Assembly: GCA_050955045.1 (NCBI GenBank)
Contig: JBPBQV010000030.1
Coordinates: 1-64,000 of the forward strand
Direction: 5' to 3'
Source: Mucilaginibacter_A sp050955045
GTDB taxonomy: Bacteria > Bacteroidota > Bacteroidia > Sphingobacteriales > Sphingobacteriaceae
Length of the DNA stretch: 64,000 nt
In this document: positions 1 through 9,388 of the stretch, one piece after another
How positions within the stretch are numbered: position 1 is the first letter of the stretch
Layout: every line of letters begins with the position of its first letter
Notes under the pieces: model-generated
Databases searched by the model: none
What the model was told of the DNA's origin: nothing
Seen by the model: the letters and a program-made list of their open reading frames with translations, nothing else
Translations under genes and position numbers: made by a program

Positions 1-84
1 TGGCCGAAAGGTTGTGCATAAGGATTATTTTACTTGGCGGTAAATATTCCTTAATATACTGAATTTCAGTTAAATGCACAATCT

Positions 85-462
85 TTATACACATTTTATC
101 TGCACTTTTTTAATCGCACTACACGTTGCTTTAGTATTGTTTTGCCTTCTGGCCTGGATGCTGGCTAGATTTAATAAAACAGGAATACTGGTAGAATCCT
201 GGTTATAAATTCGCAGGTAATAACTTTCAGCTTCTGGCAGTTTTCCGGCCATTTGATTAGCATAAGCAAAACGCGACAGTACTTTTAAATCTGTTATGGG
301 TTCCGGAAAGCTGTTTTTTAGATAAGCTGCGGCTTCTGCAAAACGCTGGTTTTGGTAAAAGTCGATCAGTTGCGCATCATTAAACGAGCTTTGTTGCGCT
401 TTAACGCAGAAACTAAAAATAACCAGCGAAAGGATAAGAGAAAAAGAGAAAAGCTGTTTCAT
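85..462 (-). CDS. Short secreted TPR-like protein, possibly 3'-truncated
   Basis: I place the start at the ATG at 462, because from there the protein opens with a clean signal peptide (MKQLFSFSLILSLVIFSFCVKAQ); an upstream in-frame start at 513 would add an unlikely polar leader. The mature part, about 100 residues, reads like one or two tetratricopeptide helices (FYQNQRFAEAAAYL; FAYANQMAGKLPEAESYYLRIY). The last dozen residues (ATCSAIKKVQIKCV) do not fit a TPR and the other frames close nearby, so the 3' end may be lost to a frameshift or deletion. TPR proteins of this kind are normally several times longer. A partner-binding periplasmic protein is the usual role, but none can be assigned here. 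Confidence 0.45.
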   Translation of the reverse strand: MKQLFSFSLILSLVIFSFCVKAQQSSFNDAQLIDFYQNQRFAEAAAYLKNSFPEPITDLKVLSRFAYANQMAGKLPEAESYYLRIYNQDSTSIPVLLNLASIQARRQNNTKATCSAIKKVQIKCV

Positions 463-929
463 AAATCCAAAATTAAGAAAAACTAATATATTAGTTTTTG
501 AGCTTGAATCCAAATTAAACTTAAAAGTAGTAACTCAATATTATATCCTTTACTGTGCATAATATGTGTATTTACCAGAATGTAGTATTATTTTATATTA
601 TGTAAGAAATTGTTTTAGTTTGATGCAGTATTTATTAGCGGGATTAACCATGCCTATGCAAGATATACGTGATAAACAAGCCTGTAAAAGAAGTAGTTAT
701 CTTTAAACTTTTTTTGCTATAACATACCAGGTAAAATTGCCGTTAAGGCTTTGTTAATTACGATAAAATTCTAAACATAGTTAAGCCAAAAATCGTTCTA
801 CACAAATATATTTCGGGCCATACGTTCCGTTAATATTTTACCATCTGAAAAAACAGGTGGTAAAAACAGTATTGCCCCATCAAACTAACAATTTTAATTA
901 AACTAAAAAACCCAAATTGAACCTGAAAA
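463..929. other. Intergenic region upstream of the catalase gene
   Basis: This stretch of about 470 bases is AT-rich and shows no convincing reading frame or RNA gene. It should hold the divergent promoters of the TPR-like gene and the catalase, but I found no promoter box good enough to call. One copy of the dispersed 12-bp motif lies at 859-872, with a degenerate one near 684-696. Confidence 0.5.
859..872 (+). repeat. Dispersed uptake-like motif, ACAG class
   Basis: The sequence GGTAAAAACAGTAT matches the 12-base core exactly. It lies 57 bases before the catalase start. Confidence 0.7.
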
Positions 930-3104
930 ATGGAAAACAAAAATCAGCAGAACAGAACTGAAACAAACAAAAAATTACAAGACCTGGAGCAGGATACTTC
1001 CTATGCCGACGGAAAATTTTTAACAACCAATCAGGGTTTAAAAGTAAATGACGATCACAATTCATTAAAAGCTGGTGATCGTGGTCCAACATTATTAGAA
1101 GATTTTATCCTGCGGGAAAAAATTACCCATTTCGATCACGAACGGATTCCGGAACGCGTAGTGCACGCGCGCGGTGCAGGTGCACATGGTTATTTCCAGG
1201 TTTACGAACCAATGGCGCAATACACCAAAGCCGGTTTTTTAAATGATACTTCCCGCCAAACACCCGTTTTCGCACGTTTTTCTACAGTTGGCGGATCTCG
1301 TGGATCTTCCGATCTGGCACGTGATGTGCGTGGTTTCTCCGTAAAGTTTTATACAGAAGAAGGTATTTATGATTTTGTAGGAAATAACATACCAGTGTTT
1401 TTTATTCAGGATGCAATTAACTTTCCGGATTTAATTCACGCTGTAAAACCAGAGCCGCATAACGAAATTCCGCAGGCTTCATCAGCACATGATACTTTTT
1501 ACGATTTTATTTCGCTAATGCCAGAATCTATGCACATGCTGATGTGGCTGATGAGTGATCGTGCTATTCCGCGCAGTTTGCGTATGATGGAAGGTTTTGG
1601 TGTACACACTTATCGTTTTATTAACGAAGAAGGTAAAGCAACTTTCGTAAAATTCCATTGGAAACCATTGCAAGGCGTTTTCTCTGTTGCTTTTGATGAA
1701 GCACAAAAGATTTCCGGTAAAAATCCTGATTTCCATCGTTTGGATTTGTGGGAAGCTATCGAAAACGGTGCTTTTCCGGAATGGGAATTAGGCGTGCAAT
1801 TGATCTCGGAAGAAGACGAAATGAAATTTGATTTCGATATTTTGGATTCTACCAAATTAATTCCGGAAGAATTAGTTCCAGTGCAAAAAATCGGTAAAAT
1901 GGTGTTGAACCGTAATCCGGATAGTTATTTTGCAGAAACAGAGCAAGTGGCATTTCACCCAGGCCACCTTGTACCAGGAATGGATTTCAGCAATGATCCG
2001 TTATTGCAAGGCCGTTTGTTTTCTTACACAGATACACAATTAACCCGTTTAGGAAGTCCGAATTTCCACGAAATTCCGATTAACCGTTCTATCGCACCGG
2101 TTATCAACAACCAGCGCGAAGGCCACATGCGCCAAACAATTAATAGCGGCCGGACAGCTTACGAACCAAATAAAATTGCAAACGGCAGCCCGAAACAAGC
2201 AAAAGTTTCCGAAGGTGGTTTTACTTCGTACCAGGAACGTATCGATGCTAAAAAAATTCGTGCACGGAGTGATAGTTTCCGTGATCATTTTAGCCAGGCA
2301 ACCTTGTTTTTCAATAGTCAGTCTCAAGTAGAGCAAAATCATATTATTGATGCTTTGCGTTTTGAATTGGGCAAGGTAGAACTGGATGAAATCCGCGAAA
2401 GAATGCTGGGTTTATTGTCTCAGATCAGTGCAACATTGGTAAGCAAAGTTGCAGAAGGTTTGGGTATGCCGGTTCCTTCAAAACCAGAATCGCCAATGAA
2501 CTTTAGTCATGGTGCAGATGCTGATCCGGCACAAACCGAATCTGTAAAAGGTAAATCTTCTATCCAAAAATCAGAAGCTTTGAGCATGGCCAAAAATATT
2601 AGCGCAAGTATTAAAACTCGCGAAATTGCAATTCTGGCGGCAAACGGCGTGGATGGTGATGCGTTAAATAACATGAAAGCTGCTTTGATGGCAGAAGGTG
2701 CGAAGGCAAAGGTAATTGCTCCAAAAATGGGCAAGATTAAAGATAGCAAAGGCAACGAAATTAAAGTTGACCAAAGCTTTTTAATAGCTGCATCTGTTTT
2801 GTTTGATGCAGTTTACATTCCGGGTGGTGCAGCTAGCATTGCTGCTCTGGAAAAAGAAGGTGACGCTTTCCATTTTGTGGATGAAGCTTTCCGTCATTGT
2901 AAACCAATTGCCGCTGATAAAGAAGCAATTGAATTGCTGAAAAGCTCTTATATTGGTAAAAAAGAACTTTTAGGCAAAACAGACGAATCTAAATTGGTAA
3001 GCAAAGGTTTGATATTTAACCAGCAACCCGAGGTATTTATTGATGCCATTACCAAACACCGTTTTTGGGAAAGAGAAAAACCAGAAGAAAAGTTTCCGGC
3101 TTAG
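930..3104 (+). CDS. katE: Large-subunit (HPII-type, clade 2) monofunctional catalase
   Basis: This haem enzyme converts hydrogen peroxide to water and oxygen in the cytoplasm. Its 724 residues match the large-subunit class. The catalytic His79 sits in RVVHARGAGAHGYF, the distal Asn in FVGNNIPVFFIQDA (about residue 152), and the haem-ligand Tyr366 in RLFSYTDTQ. After the catalase core, residues from about 570 to 705 form the DJ-1/PfpI-like domain typical of HPII (REIAILAANGVDG; VYIPGGAAS). It stands alone, with its own terminator. Dps (35397) and the photolyases elsewhere in the window fit the same oxidative and light stress theme, but no shared regulator can be seen. Confidence 0.96.
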   Translation: MENKNQQNRTETNKKLQDLEQDTSYADGKFLTTNQGLKVNDDHNSLKAGDRGPTLLEDFILREKITHFDHERIPERVVHARGAGAHGYFQVYEPMAQYTKAGFLNDTSRQTPVFARFSTVGGSRGSSDLARDVRGFSVKFYTEEGIYDFVGNNIPVFFIQDAINFPDLIHAVKPEPHNEIPQASSAHDTFYDFISLMPESMHMLMWLMSDRAIPRSLRMMEGFGVHTYRFINEEGKATFVKFHWKPLQGVFSVAFDEAQKISGKNPDFHRLDLWEAIENGAFPEWELGVQLISEEDEMKFDFDILDSTKLIPEELVPVQKIGKMVLNRNPDSYFAETEQVAFHPGHLVPGMDFSNDPLLQGRLFSYTDTQLTRLGSPNFHEIPINRSIAPVINNQREGHMRQTINSGRTAYEPNKIANGSPKQAKVSEGGFTSYQERIDAKKIRARSDSFRDHFSQATLFFNSQSQVEQNHIIDALRFELGKVELDEIRERMLGLLSQISATLVSKVAEGLGMPVPSKPESPMNFSHGADADPAQTESVKGKSSIQKSEALSMAKNISASIKTREIAILAANGVDGDALNNMKAALMAEGAKAKVIAPKMGKIKDSKGNEIKVDQSFLIAASVLFDAVYIPGGAASIAALEKEGDAFHFVDEAFRHCKPIAADKEAIELLKSSYIGKKELLGKTDESKLVSKGLIFNQQPEVFIDAITKHRFWEREKPEEKFPA

Positions 3105-3118
3105 TTGTTAGGTTAGGA

Positions 3119-3191
3119 ATACTGTTTTTATCGGTATAAAATCCGTGTTGCTTTATTGGCAGCACGGATTTTTTGTTGATAAAAGAAGTAT
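3119..3191 (+). terminator. Catalase terminator nested inside an inverted motif pair
   Basis: A GC-rich hairpin (AATCCGTGTTGC pairing with GCAGCACGGATT, then a T run) at about 3138-3174 is a good Rho-independent terminator 34 bases after the catalase stop. A minus-strand copy of the dispersed motif (3119-3134, ACAG class) lies just before it and a plus-strand copy (3178-3191, GAAG class) just after. The two could pair as an outer stem. Confidence 0.8.
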
Positions 3192-3207
3192 GTGTGTTGC
3201 TTTGTTG

Positions 3208-3290
3208 TGCCGGACTTGTTTCGGCATCCCACAGATTAGTATTTATTGTTCTGTCCTGAGAGATCCTGAAACAAGTTCAGGATGACAGAA
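3208..3290. repeat. REP-like palindromic element
   Basis: Two small palindromes sit here: TGCCG...CGGCA at 3208-3226 and TCCTGAA...TTCAGGA at 3264-3282, the latter inside a longer TTCTGTC...GACAGAA stem (3249-3290). The string around CCTGAAACAAGTTCAGG resembles extragenic palindromes I have seen in many bacterial genomes. No second copy occurs in this window. Confidence 0.5.
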
Positions 3291-3294
3291 ACAC

Positions 3295-3328
3295 AAAACC
3301 CGCATTACTAAAAGCAACGCGGGTTTTT
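3295..3328 (+). terminator. Hairpin terminator
   Basis: The stem AAAACCCGC / GCGGGTTTTT with a 15-base loop ends in a T run on the plus strand and begins with an A run, so it could work in both directions between the convergent catalase and efflux genes. Confidence 0.6.
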
Positions 3329-3332
3329 GTAT

Positions 3333-3369
3333 GCTAAAAGAAGCATTGATTTTTGATGCTTCTTTTATC
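3333..3369. terminator. Inverted motif pair forming a hairpin after the RND operon
   Basis: Two GAAG-class motif copies in opposite orientation (3333-3346 and 3356-3369) give a 12-base perfect stem, TAAAAGAAGCAT / ATGCTTCTTTTA, with a 9-base loop. The hairpin lies right behind the efflux pump stop codon and is a likely terminator for the operon. Confidence 0.65.
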
Positions 3370-3378
3370 GATAATTAT

Positions 3379-6300
3379 TTAAGCTTCCAAAGCTTCAAAT
3401 TTCGGTTCGTTAACTTCAACTTTTTCTTTTTTACCGAACAACCTGTTTTTCAAGTTTACACGAATCAGGTACATACACGGAACCAGAATTAACGTGATTA
3501 CAGTTGCAAAACCTAATCCGAAAATCATCGTCCAGGCCAACGGTCCCCAGAAAGCAACGTTATCTCCACCGAAGTGAATATGCGGTTCAAAGTGAGTAAA
3601 CAAGCCAACAAAATCTATATTAAAACCTACGGCTAAAGGTATTAAACCTAAAATCGCAGCAGTTGCGGTGAGCAATACCGGCGTCATCCGGGTATGACCG
3701 GCTTCTACTACGGCATCATGTACGTTCATGCCTTGTTCAATCAGTGTGTCGGTAAACTCAACCAATAAAATTCCGTTCCGTACCACTACACCGGCAAGTG
3801 CGATAATACCAACGCCTGTCATCACGATAGCCATTGTCATCCCGAAAATACTAACACCCAGTAATACACCAATGATACTAAAGAAGATCTCGCTAATGAT
3901 AATCAAAGTTTTACCAATGGAGTTAAACTGGATCATCAGGATAATCAAGATCAAACCAAATGAAGTAGCTAAAGCGCCTCCCAAAAAGGTAACTGCTTCC
4001 AACTGGTCTTCCTGGCCACCACCCTGGCGAATAATAATATCATCTGGTTTTTCAAAATTACCGACAGCCCTTAATATATTAGCATTTACCTCATTTGGGT
4101 TATAGGGTTTGATTACGCTTGAACCCAAAGTAATTACACGCCTTTGCTGCTTGCGTTTGATATTACTGTAAGTATCGGTGTAGCGTATGTTTGTAAAGGC
4201 AGAAATTGGCACCTGACGAACTAAACCACCCGAACCCATATCACGGTAGGTAATTTTCATATTCCGCATCTCGTCAATATTACCGCGCTGATCCTGTAAG
4301 GCCCGAACTTTTATCTGGTAATCATCTTCTTTTGTATTTCTAAAATCGCCTGCTTTTGCTCCAAATACGGCTATACCCAATGCCTGACTGATTTGAGAAG
4401 TATTTATGCCTTCACGGTTTGCACGTTCGCGGTCAATATCAAATACAATTTCAGGCTTATCGTTTTGTACGTCGGCAACCAGGTTTTCAATTCCGGCAAT
4501 ATTTTGTTTTGCCAGATAGCTTTTTAAGCGATTGCCGGTTTTGACCAGCGAATCCAGGTTATCACCTATAAGTTCAATACTAATGTCTTTTTGTACCGGC
4601 GGACCAGCGTTTTCCTGCGCAACAGAAATTTTAACACCTGGAATTCCCTGAACTGAGTTACGTATAGCCGTTAAAACCTGTTTGGTATCTTTACCATCTC
4701 TCTTGCCAAACTCAACAAAGGCAACCGTAACTTTACCTTTATTTTCGTAATCTCCCTGGTCTTCATCCGTAGGATCTGTTACACCTTTTGTAACATTCGA
4801 TATAATTGAAGTTACCATATCCTTATTTGGTTCAACCGCTTTGGCTACACGCTGCTCCAGCTTTTTGGTAACTTCGTTAGTTGTAGCCTGATCTGTTCCA
4901 ATTGGCATGGTAATATATACATAAGCGAAATTTGGATCACCTGATGGGAAAAACACAGGCGTTTTGCCTCGAACCACCATTAATATAATAGCCAATACAA
5001 ACAGCACCATCGTTCCTAATAAAATAGTTACCGGCCTGCGCACGGCACGTTCCAACCATTTTGCATACCAAGCCTGAAAACGCGGCCAGGTATGTCCCTG
5101 AAAACGATCTATTATTTTTAATAAAAAAAAATGATTGATGAGGTACAAAACGATCATCAAGGCCATAAAATTACCAAAACCAAGATTGATAAAGTAACTT
5201 ACAGCGGTAGCAATTGCTAAATAGATAAGCGTACGTTTAACATGCTTATCAAATTTAGGATGATCATGCTCGCCTTCAATATGCGGTTTCATAAAATCAA
5301 CCGCAAAAACCGGGTTCATGATATAAGCAACAACCAATGAAGCCAGTAAAGTAATAATCAGTGTAATTGGTAAAAAGAACATAAAATGGCCAATCAAACT
5401 GTTCCAAAAAGCTAAGGGAACAAATGGAGCTAGAGTAGTCATAGTTCCAGAAAACACTGGTAAAAACACTTCACCTGCTGCTAGTTTGGCTGCTTCTTTT
5501 ATCGGTACTTTTCCGTTATCAAAAATACGGTGTGTGTTTTCGATCACTACAATGGCATCATCCACTACAATTCCCAAAGCAAGCAGGAACGAGAACAATA
5601 CAATCATGTTTAAAGTGAATCCGATTGCAGGCATCACCAAAAACGCAATAAAACACGATAGGGGAACGGATAAAGCCACAAAAATTGCATTGGTTGTCCC
5701 CATAAAAAACATCAGGATAACGGTAACCAATATAAAACCGATAATGATGGTATTGATTAAATCGTTAAGTGTTGTACGGGTTTTGTCGGATTGATCTCCA
5801 GTTACCGTAACATTTAGGCCTTTCGGGAAAACCGTTTGTTGCTTTACCTTGATCAGTTCATTAATTTTATCTGATGCCTGAATTAAGTTTTCGCCAGCTC
5901 TTTTACTAACATTTAAAGTAATTACATTTTTAAATGCTGCATTGTCGTTTGTTTTTAAACGGGCATAACTTTCCTGCTCTAAAAAAGAATCTTTAATTTC
6001 CGCTATATCGCGCAGGTATACGGTCTGTCCTTTTGGATTCCGGATAGCCATTGCAGCTACTTCATCTGCATTCTTAAAATCTTGTTTAATATCGATACTT
6101 CTACGCACACCATCTGTTTTAACAGTACCAGCTGTAGTTAAAATATTTTCGGAACCAATTGCCTGAATAATATCGCCAAAACTTACCTGTGCCGATGCCA
6201 TTTTATTCATGTCAACATTCACCTGTATTTCCGGCGTTAAAGCACCAACTTCATCAACTTTAGAAATTTCTTTATAGCTTTCTATTTCGTCTTTTAAAAT

Positions 6301-6801
6301 ATCGGCGTATTCTTTTAATCTTTTTAAGTCGTAATCTCCAGAGATATTAATGTATAAAATAGGAAGATCTGCAACATTAATATCAGATATAACGGATTCT
6401 TTCAGGTTGTCGTCGTTTTGCGGCAAATCCTGTTTGGCTTTATCCACCGCATCTTTTACATCAGTTTTTGCATCTTTAATTTTAATATTAGCCTGAAACT
6501 CGGCAGTAATAATAGATACATTTTGAACCGAATTGGAAGTAACTTTTTTAAGTCCTTTTAACGATTTCAACTGCTTTTCAATCTGCCTTGTTACCAAATT
6601 TTCAATGTTTTGGGGAGATTGGCCCGCAAACGCAGTAGTGATATACACTTTTGATTGTGCGATATCCGGGAAATTTTCTTTCGGAAGATTATTATAACTA
6701 ATCAATCCTAACACGGAGATCAGAAATATAAGCACATAAATGGCTGTTTTATTATCTATTGCCCAACTGGAGGGTCCAAATTCTTTCTTAAGATCTTTCA
6801 T
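3379..6801 (-). CDS. RND efflux transporter, inner-membrane permease
   Basis: This 1140-residue protein is a proton-driven RND pump (AcrB/MexF-like) that extrudes drugs or other small amphiphiles across both membranes with the two proteins encoded upstream. It has a first transmembrane helix near residues 20-37, a large periplasmic loop, a helix block around residues 340-560, a second periplasmic loop and a C-terminal helix block. The proton-relay Asp pair is in GIVVDDAIVVIENTHR. The central region has extra hydrophobic segments (about residues 530-570) compared with AcrB. A near copy of the dispersed motif lies inside the gene at 5490-5505 (KVPIKEAAK). Substrates cannot be read from sequence. 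Confidence 0.93.
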   Translation of the reverse strand: MKDLKKEFGPSSWAIDNKTAIYVLIFLISVLGLISYNNLPKENFPDIAQSKVYITTAFAGQSPQNIENLVTRQIEKQLKSLKGLKKVTSNSVQNVSIITAEFQANIKIKDAKTDVKDAVDKAKQDLPQNDDNLKESVISDINVADLPILYINISGDYDLKRLKEYADILKDEIESYKEISKVDEVGALTPEIQVNVDMNKMASAQVSFGDIIQAIGSENILTTAGTVKTDGVRRSIDIKQDFKNADEVAAMAIRNPKGQTVYLRDIAEIKDSFLEQESYARLKTNDNAAFKNVITLNVSKRAGENLIQASDKINELIKVKQQTVFPKGLNVTVTGDQSDKTRTTLNDLINTIIIGFILVTVILMFFMGTTNAIFVALSVPLSCFIAFLVMPAIGFTLNMIVLFSFLLALGIVVDDAIVVIENTHRIFDNGKVPIKEAAKLAAGEVFLPVFSGTMTTLAPFVPLAFWNSLIGHFMFFLPITLIITLLASLVVAYIMNPVFAVDFMKPHIEGEHDHPKFDKHVKRTLIYLAIATAVSYFINLGFGNFMALMIVLYLINHFFLLKIIDRFQGHTWPRFQAWYAKWLERAVRRPVTILLGTMVLFVLAIILMVVRGKTPVFFPSGDPNFAYVYITMPIGTDQATTNEVTKKLEQRVAKAVEPNKDMVTSIISNVTKGVTDPTDEDQGDYENKGKVTVAFVEFGKRDGKDTKQVLTAIRNSVQGIPGVKISVAQENAGPPVQKDISIELIGDNLDSLVKTGNRLKSYLAKQNIAGIENLVADVQNDKPEIVFDIDRERANREGINTSQISQALGIAVFGAKAGDFRNTKEDDYQIKVRALQDQRGNIDEMRNMKITYRDMGSGGLVRQVPISAFTNIRYTDTYSNIKRKQQRRVITLGSSVIKPYNPNEVNANILRAVGNFEKPDDIIIRQGGGQEDQLEAVTFLGGALATSFGLILIILMIQFNSIGKTLIIISEIFFSIIGVLLGVSIFGMTMAIVMTGVGIIALAGVVVRNGILLVEFTDTLIEQGMNVHDAVVEAGHTRMTPVLLTATAAILGLIPLAVGFNIDFVGLFTHFEPHIHFGGDNVAFWGPLAWTMIFGLGFATVITLILVPCMYLIRVNLKNRLFGKKEKVEVNEPKFEALEA

Positions 6802-6826
6802 TATAAACAGATCAATTGGTTATAAA

Positions 6827-7927
6827 TTAGTTTCCTTGTAATACTTTGATTTTATCGCCATCTTCAATATCTGCGGCACCTGCGGTAATCAACTGCTCAC
6901 CAGCATTTAAACCAGATAATATTTCTGACTGGCCACCATAGGTAGCACCAATTTTTACATTCTTCCGTTTAGCCGTTCCGCTATCGTTTACAAATACGTA
7001 ATCGCCATCTTCCGATTTCTGGATTGCTTTTATGGGTATAACAATTGCATTACTTTTTGTATAATCAGCAATTTTTAATATTGCAGTCATGTTCGGACGA
7101 AGTGATTTACGTGTCGGCAGTTTAATTTCAACTGCAAAACTACGTGATGTTGGGTCGATAGCTTTAGCGGCAAAAGTTACTTTGGTAACCAATGAATCTT
7201 TTGCATCGGGTACTAAAATTTTGACATTATTACCTGTGCCAACGCTTCCAGAATAAGACTCCGGAACATCTGCTTTCACTTTTAAATTATCAGCATTAAC
7301 GATACGAATACCCGTAACGCCCGGTTGTGCAACCTGACCCAGTTTCAAGTCCATTTGGTCAATTGTACCACTGATGGGCGAAGTGATGCGGTACATACTT
7401 GCCTGCTGGCGTAACGCAGCTAACTGCTTCTGAGAACTTTGCAAATTGGTTTGCGCTTGCAAATACTGAACTTCAGTGCCGATCTTTTGGTCCCAGAGAT
7501 TTTTTTGCCGCTGATATAAAGTATTTAACAAAGATATTTGTGATTGTGCCTGGGCAATATTTTGCTGCAGAACACTATTATCCAATTGCACAAGCACTTG
7601 CCCTTTAGATACATGCTGGCCAGCTCTAGCATTAATAGCAGTAATTGTACCCGGAGATTGCGGATAAGCTGTAACATTATCCTGCGCATCAATTTTACCT
7701 TGTATTTGTATGTAATTGGTAAAAGGGCCAGTTTTAACTTCAACCGTACTTACATCTGCAGATTGTGTAGAATTGGTGCTGCCCGTTTCTGCCTGCAGCT
7801 TTGTAATTTTTGAATTTATATCAGCCTGTTGTTTTTGCAAGTCGGCCAGCTCGGCTTTTTTGTCTTTTGGTTGATTAGAACATGCTGCTAAAAACAGCAT
7901 TACTGGTATGTAAAATATTTTTTTCAT
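6827..7927 (-). CDS. RND efflux periplasmic adaptor lipoprotein
   Basis: This 366-residue membrane-fusion protein joins the RND pump to the TolC channel. It opens with a lipoprotein signal (MKKIFYIPVMLFLAAC, lipid-carrying Cys16), then a short coiled coil, a biotinyl-lipoyl-like half (TAYPQSPGTITAINARAGQHV), an alpha hairpin (about residues 110-180), the other half motif (ITSPISGTIDQMDLKLGQV) and beta-barrel and membrane-proximal domains. It lies 25 bases upstream of the pump in the same operon. An exact ACAG-class motif copy sits inside the signal-peptide codons at 7887-7900. Confidence 0.93.
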   Translation of the reverse strand: MKKIFYIPVMLFLAACSNQPKDKKAELADLQKQQADINSKITKLQAETGSTNSTQSADVSTVEVKTGPFTNYIQIQGKIDAQDNVTAYPQSPGTITAINARAGQHVSKGQVLVQLDNSVLQQNIAQAQSQISLLNTLYQRQKNLWDQKIGTEVQYLQAQTNLQSSQKQLAALRQQASMYRITSPISGTIDQMDLKLGQVAQPGVTGIRIVNADNLKVKADVPESYSGSVGTGNNVKILVPDAKDSLVTKVTFAAKAIDPTSRSFAVEIKLPTRKSLRPNMTAILKIADYTKSNAIVIPIKAIQKSEDGDYVFVNDSGTAKRKNVKIGATYGGQSEILSGLNAGEQLITAGAADIEDGDKIKVLQGN

Positions 7928-7947
7928 TTTATGGTAAGTAAGTAGAT

Positions 7948-9291
7948 TTATTTGATTCTTCCGTAAGCTCTATCCAGGTCAACTTTACTTACTAAAGCAT
8001 CATACAAGCCTTGGATATATTGGTTGTCCGCATCTTCTACAGCAGTTTGTGCCTGTGTAACTTCAATACTTGAGCCAACACCTTGCTGATATTTTATTTT
8101 AGATACACGCAATACTTCTTTTGCCAGTTCGCGGCTTTTTTTCTGATTGTTGAGTGTTTGCAAGCCGTTGATGTAAGTAATACTTGCCTGGCTCGCCTGT
8201 AAGTTCAAAGAGTTTTTAAGGTTACTTAAATCGTTTTGAGATTTTACGTAAGTGATCTTAGCCTGCTTAATTTGATTTGAACGCTGAAACCCACTAAATA
8301 TCGGTAAATTTAAAGTAAGTCCTACATAGCTTGATGGAAAACTTGTATTAAATAGCTGGCCAAACGAATTGTTTTGAAAAGCAGATGCAACGTTTCCATT
8401 AGCAGTTAAGGATGGATAATACTGGGAAATTCTGTTTTTGATATCCAAAGCATATAATTGTTGTTGCGTTTCCTGCAAACTGTATTCAATACGGTTATGG
8501 TAAAAAGATGTGTCCGTTGTAAATGCAGCAACATCATTATCCAGCGTAATATCTGCCAGTTTATTTACAAGCGTTAAGTTATATTCAATAGGCATCCCCA
8601 TCTGAAATTTTAACAACTGATAATTTAATGCAAGTAAACGCACTGTATTTTCGCGTGTAGTTACCAAATTGTTGTACTGAACGGTAATACGGTCAACATC
8701 TATTTTCTCTACAAAACCTTGTTTATTCTGAGCAGAAGTTTGATCCAATTGTTGCTTAAGCTGGTTGATATTAGCATCCAGCAACCTGATCTGCTCATTG
8801 CTTACCAATACCTGATAGTAAGCTTTTGTTATATTTACGTTAACATCAATTTTAGAACGGGTATAATTTCGTGCCGATAATTCTTTGTAAGTTTTTGCAG
8901 CTTTTAAACCGACTAGATAACTGCCACTAAATAAAATCTGACTAGCATTTAGTGCCAAGTTAGAATTGTAGTTAACACCAAATTTTACAGGTATAAAAGT
9001 GCCTGGTTGGTTAAAAAATTCTCCCGGCAAAAGTGTTGTTGGTAGTTTTAAATAATCGGTAAAAGTTGCTTGTCCGCCAATTTGCGGTAAGCCAGCGCCG
9101 ATAGCTTCTTTAACTCGATATTCAGCACTTTTTGTGTCCAGATTAGCATTTACAACATCATTTTGATGCTCGTAAGCATAATTTATACAATCATTTATGC
9201 TGAAATTATAAGTTTGATTTGCAGGCAGCGTTTGAGCGGAAATGTTAAACCCAGTTATAATGTAAATAAAAATGGTTAGTATTTTTTTCAT
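7948..9291 (-). CDS. TolC-family outer membrane efflux protein
   Basis: This 447-residue protein has a signal peptide (MKKILTIFIYIITGFNISAQ) and two repeated outer-membrane efflux halves rich in long amphipathic helices (AYYQVLVSNEQIRLLDANINQLKQQL; SQASITYINGLQTLNNQKKSRELAKEVL). It should form the trimeric exit duct for the RND pump. It lies 20 bases before the adaptor gene, so outer-membrane channel, adaptor and pump are made in that order from one transcript. Confidence 0.93.
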   Translation of the reverse strand: MKKILTIFIYIITGFNISAQTLPANQTYNFSINDCINYAYEHQNDVVNANLDTKSAEYRVKEAIGAGLPQIGGQATFTDYLKLPTTLLPGEFFNQPGTFIPVKFGVNYNSNLALNASQILFSGSYLVGLKAAKTYKELSARNYTRSKIDVNVNITKAYYQVLVSNEQIRLLDANINQLKQQLDQTSAQNKQGFVEKIDVDRITVQYNNLVTTRENTVRLLALNYQLLKFQMGMPIEYNLTLVNKLADITLDNDVAAFTTDTSFYHNRIEYSLQETQQQLYALDIKNRISQYYPSLTANGNVASAFQNNSFGQLFNTSFPSSYVGLTLNLPIFSGFQRSNQIKQAKITYVKSQNDLSNLKNSLNLQASQASITYINGLQTLNNQKKSRELAKEVLRVSKIKYQQGVGSSIEVTQAQTAVEDADNQYIQGLYDALVSKVDLDRAYGRIK

Positions 9292-9388
9292 TTAATAATA
9301 ATATAGCATTTAATAAGTGAGTACGGGTTTTAGGTAAATGAGTTACTGATGATGTCTGTTTATATTTTATAACCTATTGTTAAAATAA

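Noticed and set aside
898..1092. Minus-strand frame opposite the catalase start
   Set aside because: It lies over the well-supported catalase gene and its translation is of mixed, Phe/Arg-rich character without family features. The same holds for the other frames lying opposite strong genes throughout the window.
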